DNA from: a virus
Direction: 5' to 3' (one strand)
Virus record (IMG/VR): IMGVR_UViG_3300049188_000028
Coordinates: 1 to 40,001 of that record
DNA length: 40,001 nt
The position numbers and the translations under genes were made by a program. Below the pieces are notes generated by a model, which was not told the origin of the DNA, ran no database searches, and worked only from the letters and a program-made list of their open reading frames with translations. Each line of letters opens with the position of its first letter. Position 1 is the first letter of the stretch. Below, in pieces: positions 22,065 to 30,218 of the stretch.

Positions 22065-24238
22065 TGAATACATTCCTATACATAGCCGCCGTCCAGATGG
22101 ATTTATCGGATGAATACCCGATACCGTTAGACTTTTTATTGACCGATGTTACTCAGCCGGGCACCAGGAAGGCGAGTCGATCCCTCACGATCACACTGCC
22201 TAACACGCCGAACAATGCCGCAGTGTTTAAAAACCTGTTCGTGCTGAACAAGGATAACACGATCCAGAGTTATGACCCGAACGTGAAGGTCGTGGCATTT
22301 CTGCAAACCGGCAGCAGTACGCAAATGGAGGGATATTTCCAGCTGAACAACATCGTTACTACAGACGGGGTAACTATATACGAAGGATCGCTTATCTCTA
22401 ACGAAATGAGCCTGTTTTCGGATATGGGCGATAAGTATATTACTGGAAATACGGATAGCGGCAATGATGTTGACCTCGACACGGGCACCACCGCAAAGCT
22501 GTTGCAACTGTCCTCAAATCCACAACCGGTAGTAGATGCTTTTGCGGATCCGGCTTCCACCGAGGTATCGGAATTTATGCTCGTTGATTCCGGCACTGGC
22601 GTAGAGTCTTCGACATGGCCATACTATACAACCGATTGGAGCAACCAACGGCTCGCCCTGCGCTTTAAGCACATATGGGACCGGGTGTTTTTAAAGCATG
22701 GGTACAGCTATTCCAGCGACTTCCTTGAAGCCGACTTTTTCAAGAACCTCGTTTATATCGATACGCATAAGGGTTTACCGAAATTGACAGCCGCGGAGGT
22801 GGCGAATATTTATGCGCTGGTAAAACGTACGGCTGCATCAGCGGTTATTGCCACAGCTGGCTTTAACGCGGACTTCACCACTGAAGTAGCCGATGTTGGG
22901 AACCGCTTTAACCTGGCAACGGATGTTTATACCAACACAGGCACGCAACGGTTGCTCACGACATCAGCATTGATAAAGCTGGTTTCCCGCCTAACGTTCA
23001 CGGGGCCGCATGTTACAGCGGTTGGGCAAACCGTAACAAATACCATTACCGTTTCCATTAAGCATGTCGCAGCCACACTGACTACGGCTATTTTCAGCCA
23101 AGCAATTACCATTCCAGCCGGCTCATATATAGCTGGCAACACCATTGATTATGCACTGACAAATGAACCTGATTACATAGCCTTTCTGCAAGCACTAAGG
23201 TTGGTCGGCAATTCTGAAACACTTTTCGTAGAAATTGCGCAGAGCAATAACGCGAGCATTCAGGGCATACCAGCGGACGTTGGTGTAATCCAATCATCTG
23301 ACAACTACCTCGAAATAAAACCAACCGGGGACCGGATCGCTTTCGGAGATCGTTACTACAACCGTGCAGTAATAGCCGATAAGCACATGCAGAAGGACTT
23401 CATTGTAGATGTGCTTAAAATGTTCAATCTCTACCTCCTATTCAAAGATGGGGAGTATATCATCGAGCCGCGCGATACCTTCTACACCCTGGGTATAGAA
23501 CATGACTGGACCGACTTAGTCGACCGCTCGCAGCCGATGGAGATTAAGCCGCTGGGACAGCTCACATGGAAACAACTGCAGTTCTGCCCGGCGGTGGATA
23601 AGGATTACTACAGCAAGCAATACCAGGCATCCACCGGCCAGGCATACGGCCAGCAAAATGTGCTGAACACCAACCAGTTTTTGAAGGAGATCAAAAAGGT
23701 GGAGCTGAAGTTTTCGGCCCCGCTCCTGGTGAGCAATGGGCCAACCCATCCTAAAATACCGCACCTGTATGACCAATCCGGGGATCAAAAGTCACCGCTG
23801 GACTGCGGGCCGCGCTATGGATATTGGGCAGGCTGGAAGGAAGCCGACACAACTTTTTTGAGCATAACAGATCCCGGGGGAACACAGTACACATGGAACG
23901 GGTACGCTTACGTAGGGGAATTTGACGACCCGAACAACCCGACCCTATCCGTTTTATTCGGGCCGCCTTCGATCATTTACTACACCTCGGCAGAACCGAT
24001 AGCAATACCAAGCTCCGGGCTGTACGATTACTACGGAAACGAGATCGAGAACCAGACCGACCTTAATGCAAAGCTGCTTACCTGCTATGTGCTGATCAAC
24101 CCCTTGCTCGTAAACAGCCTGAAGCTATACGATACGGTAGTGATTGATGGGGTGCGCTGGATCATATCCAAGATAAATAATTATAACACCGCAGAGCTTC
24201 AGCCCGTGCAGGTAGAACTAATTCAATACGTAATCTAA
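22064..24238 (+). CDS. Distal tail / baseplate protein, 724 aa
   Basis: Begins MNTFLYIAAVQMDLSDEYPIPLDFLLTDVTQPGTRKASRSLTITLPNTPNN, a start seen in Bacteroidota phage baseplate proteins. The remainder is beta-rich, with a C-terminal VINPLLVNSLKLYDTVVIDGVRWIISKINNYN segment like a hub-protein beta domain. It would form the tail tip near the tape measure encoded next. No lytic motif is evident. Translation is coupled on both sides. Confidence 0.72.
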   Translation: MNTFLYIAAVQMDLSDEYPIPLDFLLTDVTQPGTRKASRSLTITLPNTPNNAAVFKNLFVLNKDNTIQSYDPNVKVVAFLQTGSSTQMEGYFQLNNIVTTDGVTIYEGSLISNEMSLFSDMGDKYITGNTDSGNDVDLDTGTTAKLLQLSSNPQPVVDAFADPASTEVSEFMLVDSGTGVESSTWPYYTTDWSNQRLALRFKHIWDRVFLKHGYSYSSDFLEADFFKNLVYIDTHKGLPKLTAAEVANIYALVKRTAASAVIATAGFNADFTTEVADVGNRFNLATDVYTNTGTQRLLTTSALIKLVSRLTFTGPHVTAVGQTVTNTITVSIKHVAATLTTAIFSQAITIPAGSYIAGNTIDYALTNEPDYIAFLQALRLVGNSETLFVEIAQSNNASIQGIPADVGVIQSSDNYLEIKPTGDRIAFGDRYYNRAVIADKHMQKDFIVDVLKMFNLYLLFKDGEYIIEPRDTFYTLGIEHDWTDLVDRSQPMEIKPLGQLTWKQLQFCPAVDKDYYSKQYQASTGQAYGQQNVLNTNQFLKEIKKVELKFSAPLLVSNGPTHPKIPHLYDQSGDQKSPLDCGPRYGYWAGWKEADTTFLSITDPGGTQYTWNGYAYVGEFDDPNNPTLSVLFGPPSIIYYTSAEPIAIPSSGLYDYYGNEIENQTDLNAKLLTCYVLINPLLVNSLKLYDTVVIDGVRWIISKINNYNTAELQPVQVELIQYVI

Positions 24239-25920
24239 TGGAAAGAGTAGTAATAGAATCGGAAATAAAATTAGACCAGCCGGTTGCAGTGTATAAGAAC
24301 GTCAAAACGCTTATCCGGGAAACCAGGAATGAACAGCAAAAGGCGGCTGAGCAGTTCGGCGAAAACTCCAAGCAAGCTACTGCACTGGCAAAAAAACTGA
24401 GCGAGTTACAGGAAAAGCAGGAGGACTTAAACCGTTCGACCAAAGCGTATGCGGCTGATCCTTTCGACCGGGCCGAATTTACCTTGCGAGGAGTTACCGC
24501 CGGGTTTCAGGCTGCAGCCGGTGCCGCTGCAATTTTCGGATCCGAAAGCGAGGATGTGCAAAAGGCCTTACTGAAGGTACAGGGAGCAATGGCCCTTTCG
24601 CAAGGGGTGAAAGATATTCTCGATCTGGGCAAAGCATATAACCTGTTCAGCATAAACACAATTCCAAATGTCGTGAAGTCTTTATTCACGCTGAGAGGCG
24701 CGTTGATCGCTACGGGTATTGGTGCTATCGCAGTAGCCGTTGGAACGCTGGCAGCGAATTGGGATAAGCTGATTGGCTTCTTTACAAAGTCATTTCCTGT
24801 GTTAAACCAGATCGGAGAGTTTTTCAAAAACATCAAACAGCAGTTCGCCGGGTTCATTGCCGGAGCGGTTGAAGGCTTTAAGGTTGTTGGCGATGTTCTG
24901 GTTAAGTTCTTCACAGGGGATTTATACGGTGCGGTCGATGCCGCAAAAGCTGGCGGGGCAAAAATAGCCGAAGCGTATAACAAGGGTTTCGAGGAAAAGG
25001 ATGCTGAACTGAAAGAGGAAGCCGCGGTTAAATCATTAAATCGTCAGTTGCAACTACTGGAAGCCCAGGGAAAGGATATTACAGACAAGAAAATTGCTTT
25101 GCTGAAACGAGAGCAGGCAATGCTGGATAAGGAGAGCGACGAGTATTTTGAAAAGACCCTGGAAATCGAAAAGCTGCGCACGGCGCAACGGCAGAAGAAC
25201 GAGGATGAGCGCAAGAAAAAAGAAGAAAAACAGAAAGAAAAAGCGGAGACTGAATTTGCCATACAAATGAGCCGTCAAATTGAGGCGCTGCGTATGGAAA
25301 GGGAGTTGATCGATGGGGTACAAAAGGATAAAGAGGCTGATGATGAACTAAAGATAAAGCGAAAAAAAGAAGCGGATAAACTTCTTGAAGGCATGCTGGA
25401 TGATGAAAAGAAGGCAGATGATAAACGTAATCAGGGGCTTCTTGAATCACGGCGCAACCTTTACGAGCAGTCTGCCAATTTAGCCGGGACATTCGCGGAT
25501 CTTGTCGGTAGGCAGACCGCGGCAGGGAAAACCGCTGCTTTGCTTCAGATTGGATATGATACCGCTAAAGCCCTTACCGGCGCGCTGGCAATATCCCAAA
25601 GCCCGACCCCGGACAACGTTGCAACGGGTGGCCTTGCTGGTATTGCAAAATACATCGGTATAGCAGCAACCATTTTTACAAGTGCCGCCAAAGCCAAACA
25701 GATTATCAGCAGCGGTAACGCTGGCGGTGGCGGTGCTCCCTCACTTCCTTCAGTGAACTTTCAGGCCCCCCAGATACCACGAGGCACAAACGTAGACGGT
25801 GCCGGTGACATTCAATTGAGCCAAAGGCAACAAGCATCCCGGGTGTACGTAGTTGAATCCGATATCAGAAGAACAGCTGGAAAGGTAGCAGTAATAGACC
25901 AGAACGCCACAATCGGTTAA
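24238..25920 (+). CDS. Tail tape measure protein
   Basis: A 560-residue protein: N-terminal heptads (20-65), Ala/Gly-rich helices, a membrane-active stretch LIATGIGAIAVAVGTLAANW (about 152-171), a long Lys/Glu coiled coil (255-400), then another hydrophobic Gly/Ala part and a polar end. This is the usual tape-measure layout, and its length would fit a tail of rather short to medium size. It follows the distal tail gene. Site 3 of the late motif starts at its stop. Confidence 0.83.
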   Translation: MERVVIESEIKLDQPVAVYKNVKTLIRETRNEQQKAAEQFGENSKQATALAKKLSELQEKQEDLNRSTKAYAADPFDRAEFTLRGVTAGFQAAAGAAAIFGSESEDVQKALLKVQGAMALSQGVKDILDLGKAYNLFSINTIPNVVKSLFTLRGALIATGIGAIAVAVGTLAANWDKLIGFFTKSFPVLNQIGEFFKNIKQQFAGFIAGAVEGFKVVGDVLVKFFTGDLYGAVDAAKAGGAKIAEAYNKGFEEKDAELKEEAAVKSLNRQLQLLEAQGKDITDKKIALLKREQAMLDKESDEYFEKTLEIEKLRTAQRQKNEDERKKKEEKQKEKAETEFAIQMSRQIEALRMERELIDGVQKDKEADDELKIKRKKEADKLLEGMLDDEKKADDKRNQGLLESRRNLYEQSANLAGTFADLVGRQTAAGKTAALLQIGYDTAKALTGALAISQSPTPDNVATGGLAGIAKYIGIAATIFTSAAKAKQIISSGNAGGGGAPSLPSVNFQAPQIPRGTNVDGAGDIQLSQRQQASRVYVVESDIRRTAGKVAVIDQNATIG

Positions 25921-25933
25921 CACCACCCTATTA
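25919..25933 (+). promoter_or_regulatory. Late motif AACASMVCCCTATTA, site 3
   Basis: Starts within the stop codon of the tape measure gene. The protease ATG (25939) follows after five bases. It is identical to site 2 over 23 bases including the ATGG, although the coding sequences differ. Confidence 0.66.
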
Positions 25934-25938
25934 CGTAT

Positions 25939-26523
25939 ATGGATAAGAAGTTACCCGTGTACGAAATGGTTATTGATGAGGACCAGGAAGCACTTGTTTA
26001 TAAAACCTCATTCGTAAAAGATCCCGCGTTTATGCGCTCGTTCATGGCCTTCTCAAAGCAGAGCAAAATACACTTTGAGGCAGACGATGAGCAAATGGTA
26101 GTTACCGGGCCAATGCTGGTTCCCGGGCTACCCATCTACCGGAGGGAGGAAACCGGGGATGAATTCTATGTAACGATCAACGCGGCAAACGTCCGCAAAG
26201 CAGCCTTCGCTTATTTAAAAAAGGGCTTCGCCACCGCCGTAAACGTCGAGCATTCGCAAGATGTAGCCGGTGTGTTCATGGTGGAGAGCTTCATCATTGA
26301 TGAGAAGCGCGGCATATCCACGCCGCAGGGTTTCGATAAACAGCCGGAAGGTACCTGGTTCGCTTCATTCAAAGTCGATAACCCGGATGTATGGGCGAAA
26401 GTAAAATCCGGTGAATTTACCGGGTTTAGTATCGAGGGATTGTTCGATTTGCAGAAAATAACAAACAGCCCGGAAAGCCAGTTGCAGCAAGTGATTGACA
26501 TCATAAATCAGGCTGAAAAATAA
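25939..26523 (+). CDS. Prohead protease, XkdF-like
   Basis: The 194-residue protein has VNVEHSQDVAGVFMVESFIIDE (His near residue 101) and GEFTGFSIEGLF (Ser near 171), the His-Ser pair of the XkdF/HK97 prohead protease fold. It matures the capsid. It is followed by the scaffold-like and capsid genes, as expected, but lies downstream of the tail genes. Confidence 0.8.
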   Translation: MDKKLPVYEMVIDEDQEALVYKTSFVKDPAFMRSFMAFSKQSKIHFEADDEQMVVTGPMLVPGLPIYRREETGDEFYVTINAANVRKAAFAYLKKGFATAVNVEHSQDVAGVFMVESFIIDEKRGISTPQGFDKQPEGTWFASFKVDNPDVWAKVKSGEFTGFSIEGLFDLQKITNSPESQLQQVIDIINQAEK

Positions 26524-26536
26524 CACCCCCCTATTA
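26522..26536 (+). promoter_or_regulatory. Late motif AACASMVCCCTATTA, site 4
   Basis: Overlaps the protease stop. The base six after the motif is A, but the next bases read ATC, not ATG; the scaffold gene starts 28 bases later. This separates the motif from translation and argues for a transcription signal. Confidence 0.62.
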
Positions 26537-26569
26537 CAGTTATCACGTAGGAAATAATACGGCTATAAC

Positions 26570-27166
26570 ATGAAGAAGGACGCAAAAACAATTTTACAGG
26601 AACTGAAGAAAGTTCTGTTCGGTGACGAGGGACAACAGTTCAAAGAAGCAACCCTGAAAGACGGCACCATTATAAAATACGACGGTGAATTAGCGCAGGG
26701 TACCGCCCTGATCGCTGTAACGCCTGAAGGCGAAATTCCGATTCCTGACGGTACCTACGAAATGGAGGACGGCACAATGGTAACAACCGCAGCCGGACTG
26801 ATTTCTGAGATCGTACCACCTTCAAAAATGAACGAGGACGAAGCGTTTTCCGAGAAGATGAAACCATACGATGAGCGGATGGGTAAGATGGAAGAAAGCC
26901 TGAAAACCCTCGTCGATCTGGCAACCAGACAGAACGAAAGTTTTGAAGCAGTTACCAAAGAAAATAAAGAGATGAAAGAAGCTCTCGGTAAGCAGGACGA
27001 AGTAAACGAAACGATCCTCAAAGGATTGGAGAAGTTCAGCAAAGCCCCTTCCGGAAAGGCAGCAGAGATCAAGAAAAACCCCCTAAAGAAAGACGACGAT
27101 GCGCAGGATCCGCTTGAAAACCAAGTTGAAACAATGATGGCCGTCTTGGAAAGCAAAAACGATTAA
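26570..27166 (+). CDS. Scaffold-like protein
   Basis: A 198-residue acidic protein. A small N-terminal beta domain (TLKDGTIIKYDGELAQGTALIAVTPEGEIPIPDGTY) leads to a coiled coil (about 85-155) and a Lys/Asp-rich tail. It lies between protease and capsid, the standard place and design for a scaffold that the protease removes. Confidence 0.7.
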   Translation: MKKDAKTILQELKKVLFGDEGQQFKEATLKDGTIIKYDGELAQGTALIAVTPEGEIPIPDGTYEMEDGTMVTTAAGLISEIVPPSKMNEDEAFSEKMKPYDERMGKMEESLKTLVDLATRQNESFEAVTKENKEMKEALGKQDEVNETILKGLEKFSKAPSGKAAEIKKNPLKKDDDAQDPLENQVETMMAVLESKND

Positions 27167-27192
27167 TCACGAAAAAAATCAACAAATCTGAT

Positions 27193-28155
27193 ATGAAAAA
27201 GGGTTTAAAATTCTCGTTCGATGTTAGTGCCTTAGCTAACTACACCGACCAGGAAGAAAAGAAATTAGTACTCCGTTCATTCTTCACACCAAAGACGTTT
27301 CAGTCGAGCCGTGCTTTAGGTGCTGACCTTGAAACGGGTATCAAATCGAGCAAGGTAATACAGAAGCTGGCCGTTTCAGCCGTGCCACAGGCAGGCGGGT
27401 CGTGTAGCTTCAACGCTTCCGGCAACCAGGCATTCACCCAGGCAACCATTACACCGGGTAAGGTTAAGTACCAGGACACATTGTGCCCTAGCGACCTTGA
27501 AGCAAAATGGACCCAAAAACTGCTCACGTTGGGTCAGAACTATGATGAGAATTCCATCACCATAGACGGTATCATTAAGGACGCTCTTTTCGAGTTGATC
27601 GGGGAGCATCTGGAAGTTGCCGACTGGCAGGGTGACACAGGCAGCGTAAGTGCATACCTGAACAGGTACAACGGTCTGATCAAAGTAATGACGGACGCAG
27701 GCGGTCTTGTTGACGGTAACACAGCAGCCATAGAATCGCTCACTATCGCAAACACCATTCCGGCACTGTTTGCAATGGTTGATGCTCTACCGGCACCGCT
27801 GAAGGGTAAACCCGACCTGGTGTTGTACATCGGTACTGACACTTTCGACAAGGCAGTGACCAACATGTTCAACCTGAATATGTTCAACTACACCCAGGAA
27901 ACCGGAACGTACGAAATGACGCTGCCAACCAAAGGGGTTAAACTCGTTGGTGTGCATGGCCTGGATGGAACCAACCGCATGTTTTTAATGCGCGCATCGA
28001 ACATCACATGGGGAACAGACATGGAAGGGGATTTTGAAGAATTTGAAATCTGGTACTCAAAAGATGATCGCAACATCAAATACAGCGTTCAGTTTGCCCG
28101 CGGTGTTCAGGTGGCTTACCCTGGCGAGATCGTCGAATTCACATTAGCATCATAA
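27193..28155 (+). CDS. Major capsid protein
   Basis: A 320-residue HK97-fold-type candidate: helical N-terminus, a beta hinge and a long spine helix region, then the ending FARGVQVAYPGEIVEF typical of Bacteroidota phage capsids. It is preceded by protease and scaffold genes. A strong hairpin follows its stop, as is common after abundant capsid messages. Confidence 0.8.
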   Translation: MKKGLKFSFDVSALANYTDQEEKKLVLRSFFTPKTFQSSRALGADLETGIKSSKVIQKLAVSAVPQAGGSCSFNASGNQAFTQATITPGKVKYQDTLCPSDLEAKWTQKLLTLGQNYDENSITIDGIIKDALFELIGEHLEVADWQGDTGSVSAYLNRYNGLIKVMTDAGGLVDGNTAAIESLTIANTIPALFAMVDALPAPLKGKPDLVLYIGTDTFDKAVTNMFNLNMFNYTQETGTYEMTLPTKGVKLVGVHGLDGTNRMFLMRASNITWGTDMEGDFEEFEIWYSKDDRNIKYSVQFARGVQVAYPGEIVEFTLAS

Positions 28156-28161
28156 CCAACC

Positions 28162-28190
28162 GGGGCGGCTTACAACCGCCCCATAATTTT
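28162..28190 (+). terminator. Rho-independent terminator after the capsid gene
   Basis: GGGGCGG (28162-28168), a 7-base loop and CCGCCCC (28176-28182), then ATAATTTT. The perfect GC stem ends or attenuates the capsid message; the tail-tube gene 20 bases on probably depends on read-through. Confidence 0.72.
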
Positions 28191-28201
28191 CACACAGAAC
28201 A

Positions 28202-28726
28202 ATGTGCCAATTAACAAGAGGTTTCGCGCGGGACTGTAACAACAGTATCAGCGCAATCAAAAACATATACATATCCAACAAGGAGCTTGCCGGTGCCGCT
28301 ACACAGAACGCCACCGGGCAGATCACAGCCTTTGCGGCGGCTACTGGTACACCGTTTAAAAAGTACGAGCTGAACGACCAGAACGCGGATTGGAAGTCGA
28401 CACCTGCAGTCAACGAACAGAACGGTACTTGCTTCTTTGCCAATCTGATCAACTTCACGGTTCCTAAATCAGAACAGGCGAAGCGTAACGAGTTCAAGCT
28501 ACTGGCCAACGGCGACGGTGCTACGGTGATTGCGGAGGGTTTTGACGGCAGGTATTGGGCTATGGGCTTCCTGAATGGTGCAAGGTGGACAGGCGGTGAT
28601 TTGGGAGTAGGCAGGAACTTCGGGGACCTGAACGGTTTCAACGTCTCATTAACAGCAAACGAAACGGAGCCACCGGCAGAGATCGCGTACAGCGCCTTTT
28701 CAGCCCTGGTGGAAGCAAATGCATAA
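28202..28726 (+). CDS. Major tail tube protein
   Basis: A 174-residue beta-rich protein starting MCQLTRGFARDCNNSISAIKNIYISNK, with a GFDGRYWAMGFLNGA segment near 110-125. It resembles tail-tube proteins that follow capsid genes in Bacteroidota siphophages. It stands between two terminators, consistent with a highly expressed separate message. Confidence 0.7.
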   Translation: MCQLTRGFARDCNNSISAIKNIYISNKELAGAATQNATGQITAFAAATGTPFKKYELNDQNADWKSTPAVNEQNGTCFFANLINFTVPKSEQAKRNEFKLLANGDGATVIAEGFDGRYWAMGFLNGARWTGGDLGVGRNFGDLNGFNVSLTANETEPPAEIAYSAFSALVEANA

Positions 28727-28763
28727 AATCTTATAGGTGGGGATCTATTGTTTCATCAAATCA

Positions 28764-28789
28764 GCCTCGGAGCAATCCGGGGCTTTTTT
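28764..28789 (+). terminator. Strong rho-independent terminator after the tail tube gene
   Basis: GCCTCGGA, a GCAA tetraloop and TCCGGGGC pair over 8 bases (one G-U), followed by six T. It should stop most rightward transcription, so the next gene needs its own promoter within 34 bases. Confidence 0.88.
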
Positions 28790-28798
28790 GCGCCATAT

Positions 28799-28813
28799 AA
28801 CACCGCCCTATTA
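28799..28813 (+). promoter_or_regulatory. Late motif AACASMVCCCTATTA, site 5
   Basis: Sits between the terminator (ending 28789) and the ATG at 28824. It is the only conserved element in that short gap and so the best promoter candidate of the set. The A six bases after the motif is at 28819, giving a 5-base leader. Confidence 0.74.
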
Positions 28814-28823
28814 TAGATAGAGC

Positions 28824-29294
28824 ATGTTAAGGATCACTACCGGGATAAACTATTTGGTTGCCACGCTGACAGAAAAATGTACGCTGGATAATCCTGTTTT
28901 CCTGGTGGAGTTCATTAACCAGATAACCCTACAGAAAAGATACTGTATCGCAGAGGATATAAGCGAGTACCCGGACCGGTATAATAAGCTGGTGATAGAT
29001 AACGACCCGGAACCGGTGGACCCGTTGGAGGGGGAGGTTGATTTAAGCGTTCGCGGGTACTATCACTATAAGGTTTACGAACAAAGCTCCACTACGAACC
29101 TGGATCCAGATAACGCAGTTGGACTTGTGGAGCGCGGAATAGCAAAAGTAGAGTACACGGCTCAGACAGTAACCGAATACGAAACCACCCAGAACGACGG
29201 GGTTTATACCGGCGACCCGGTAGACGAGTTCCTGACGGATGAGGACGGCAATTATCTAACCGATGAACAAGGCATATTATTAATAGCAGAATAA
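28824..29294 (+). CDS. Structural protein, 156 aa
   Basis: A beta-rich acidic protein with the repeated ending EFLTDEDGNYLTDEQGILLIAE, a tail I know from small virion proteins of Bacteroidota phages. It overlaps the fibre gene start (TAATG). It is probably a tail or baseplate accessory. Confidence 0.62.
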   Translation: MLRITTGINYLVATLTEKCTLDNPVFLVEFINQITLQKRYCIAEDISEYPDRYNKLVIDNDPEPVDPLEGEVDLSVRGYYHYKVYEQSSTTNLDPDNAVGLVERGIAKVEYTAQTVTEYETTQNDGVYTGDPVDEFLTDEDGNYLTDEQGILLIAE

Positions 29295-30217
29295 TGACGA
29301 TCATAAAAAAGAAACTATACGAGGACTTCGACCAGGTGGCAGCAAACCAGCTCACCGATGAAGTGCCGGTAAAGCAAACCACGAACAAGGTAACGACCCT
29401 GCAAAAGATTTACAACCTTTTCAAAACCAGTTTTGATGCGGTCTATACTACAACGGCAGCGGTGGCCGCTCAGATAACCACAGCCCTTTCACCGTACGCG
29501 ACAACGGCATATGTCAATAACCTGGTTGCCACAGTCTACCGTGCAGCAGGGGAATGGGATGCAAGCGGAGGTGGGTATCCGACAATCGGGACTGGAACAG
29601 CAGGCGCAGTAAGGCAGGGAGATACGTATAACGTAACCGTTGCCGGAGGTGATTTTGATATAGGAGATAGTTTTTATTCTAAGGTAGATAACCCGGGCCA
29701 GGATGCTAATAATTGGGCGAGGTTCGAAGCGAATACCCAGCAGGCCACAGAAAGTACAAGGGGTACGGCAAAGGTTGTTACCCTTGCGAATCTTCAGGAC
29801 GATGCCAGCACAAACGACACTGATATTATAACCCCGGTAAAGTTCTGGGACGTGCTAAAGAACACGTTTATGGGGCTGGCCGAATTTTCCGCAGGGGTGG
29901 CAGCGGCACTCATTACAAACCTGCCCAGTGGATCAGGGCCAATTGTCGCTGGTGAAGCGTTGGACTTAATGCTCAGCAAGCTACAGACACAACTTAACAC
30001 AGCGGTTAATCTTCCTGGTGGACTTGCCCCGGGTTTGGCTCCTCTAAAGGTTGGCGCATCAACAAATTTACCAATCGATATTTCCGAAAGCGATATGCGG
30101 GTTAATGCAGACTTAGAGATCATCGAGGGGAAATACCTGTACTTAACTAACGATTCCGGCCAGCGGGTGCGGATTTCGGTAGACGGCTCAAACAATTGGG
30201 TTATAACACCAGTATAG
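29294..30217 (+). CDS. Tail fibre / baseplate wedge-like protein
   Basis: 307 residues. The AGEWDASGGGYPTIGTGTAGAVRQGDTYNVTVAG...GDSFYSKVDNPG block (about 86-140) is a common fibre-associated beta module in Bacteroidota phages. The rest is low-complexity Thr/Ala and ends in a small beta domain. It is likely part of the receptor-binding apparatus. Confidence 0.66.
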   Translation: MTIIKKKLYEDFDQVAANQLTDEVPVKQTTNKVTTLQKIYNLFKTSFDAVYTTTAAVAAQITTALSPYATTAYVNNLVATVYRAAGEWDASGGGYPTIGTGTAGAVRQGDTYNVTVAGGDFDIGDSFYSKVDNPGQDANNWARFEANTQQATESTRGTAKVVTLANLQDDASTNDTDIITPVKFWDVLKNTFMGLAEFSAGVAAALITNLPSGSGPIVAGEALDLMLSKLQTQLNTAVNLPGGLAPGLAPLKVGASTNLPIDISESDMRVNADLEIIEGKYLYLTNDSGQRVRISVDGSNNWVITPV

Positions 30218-30218
30218 C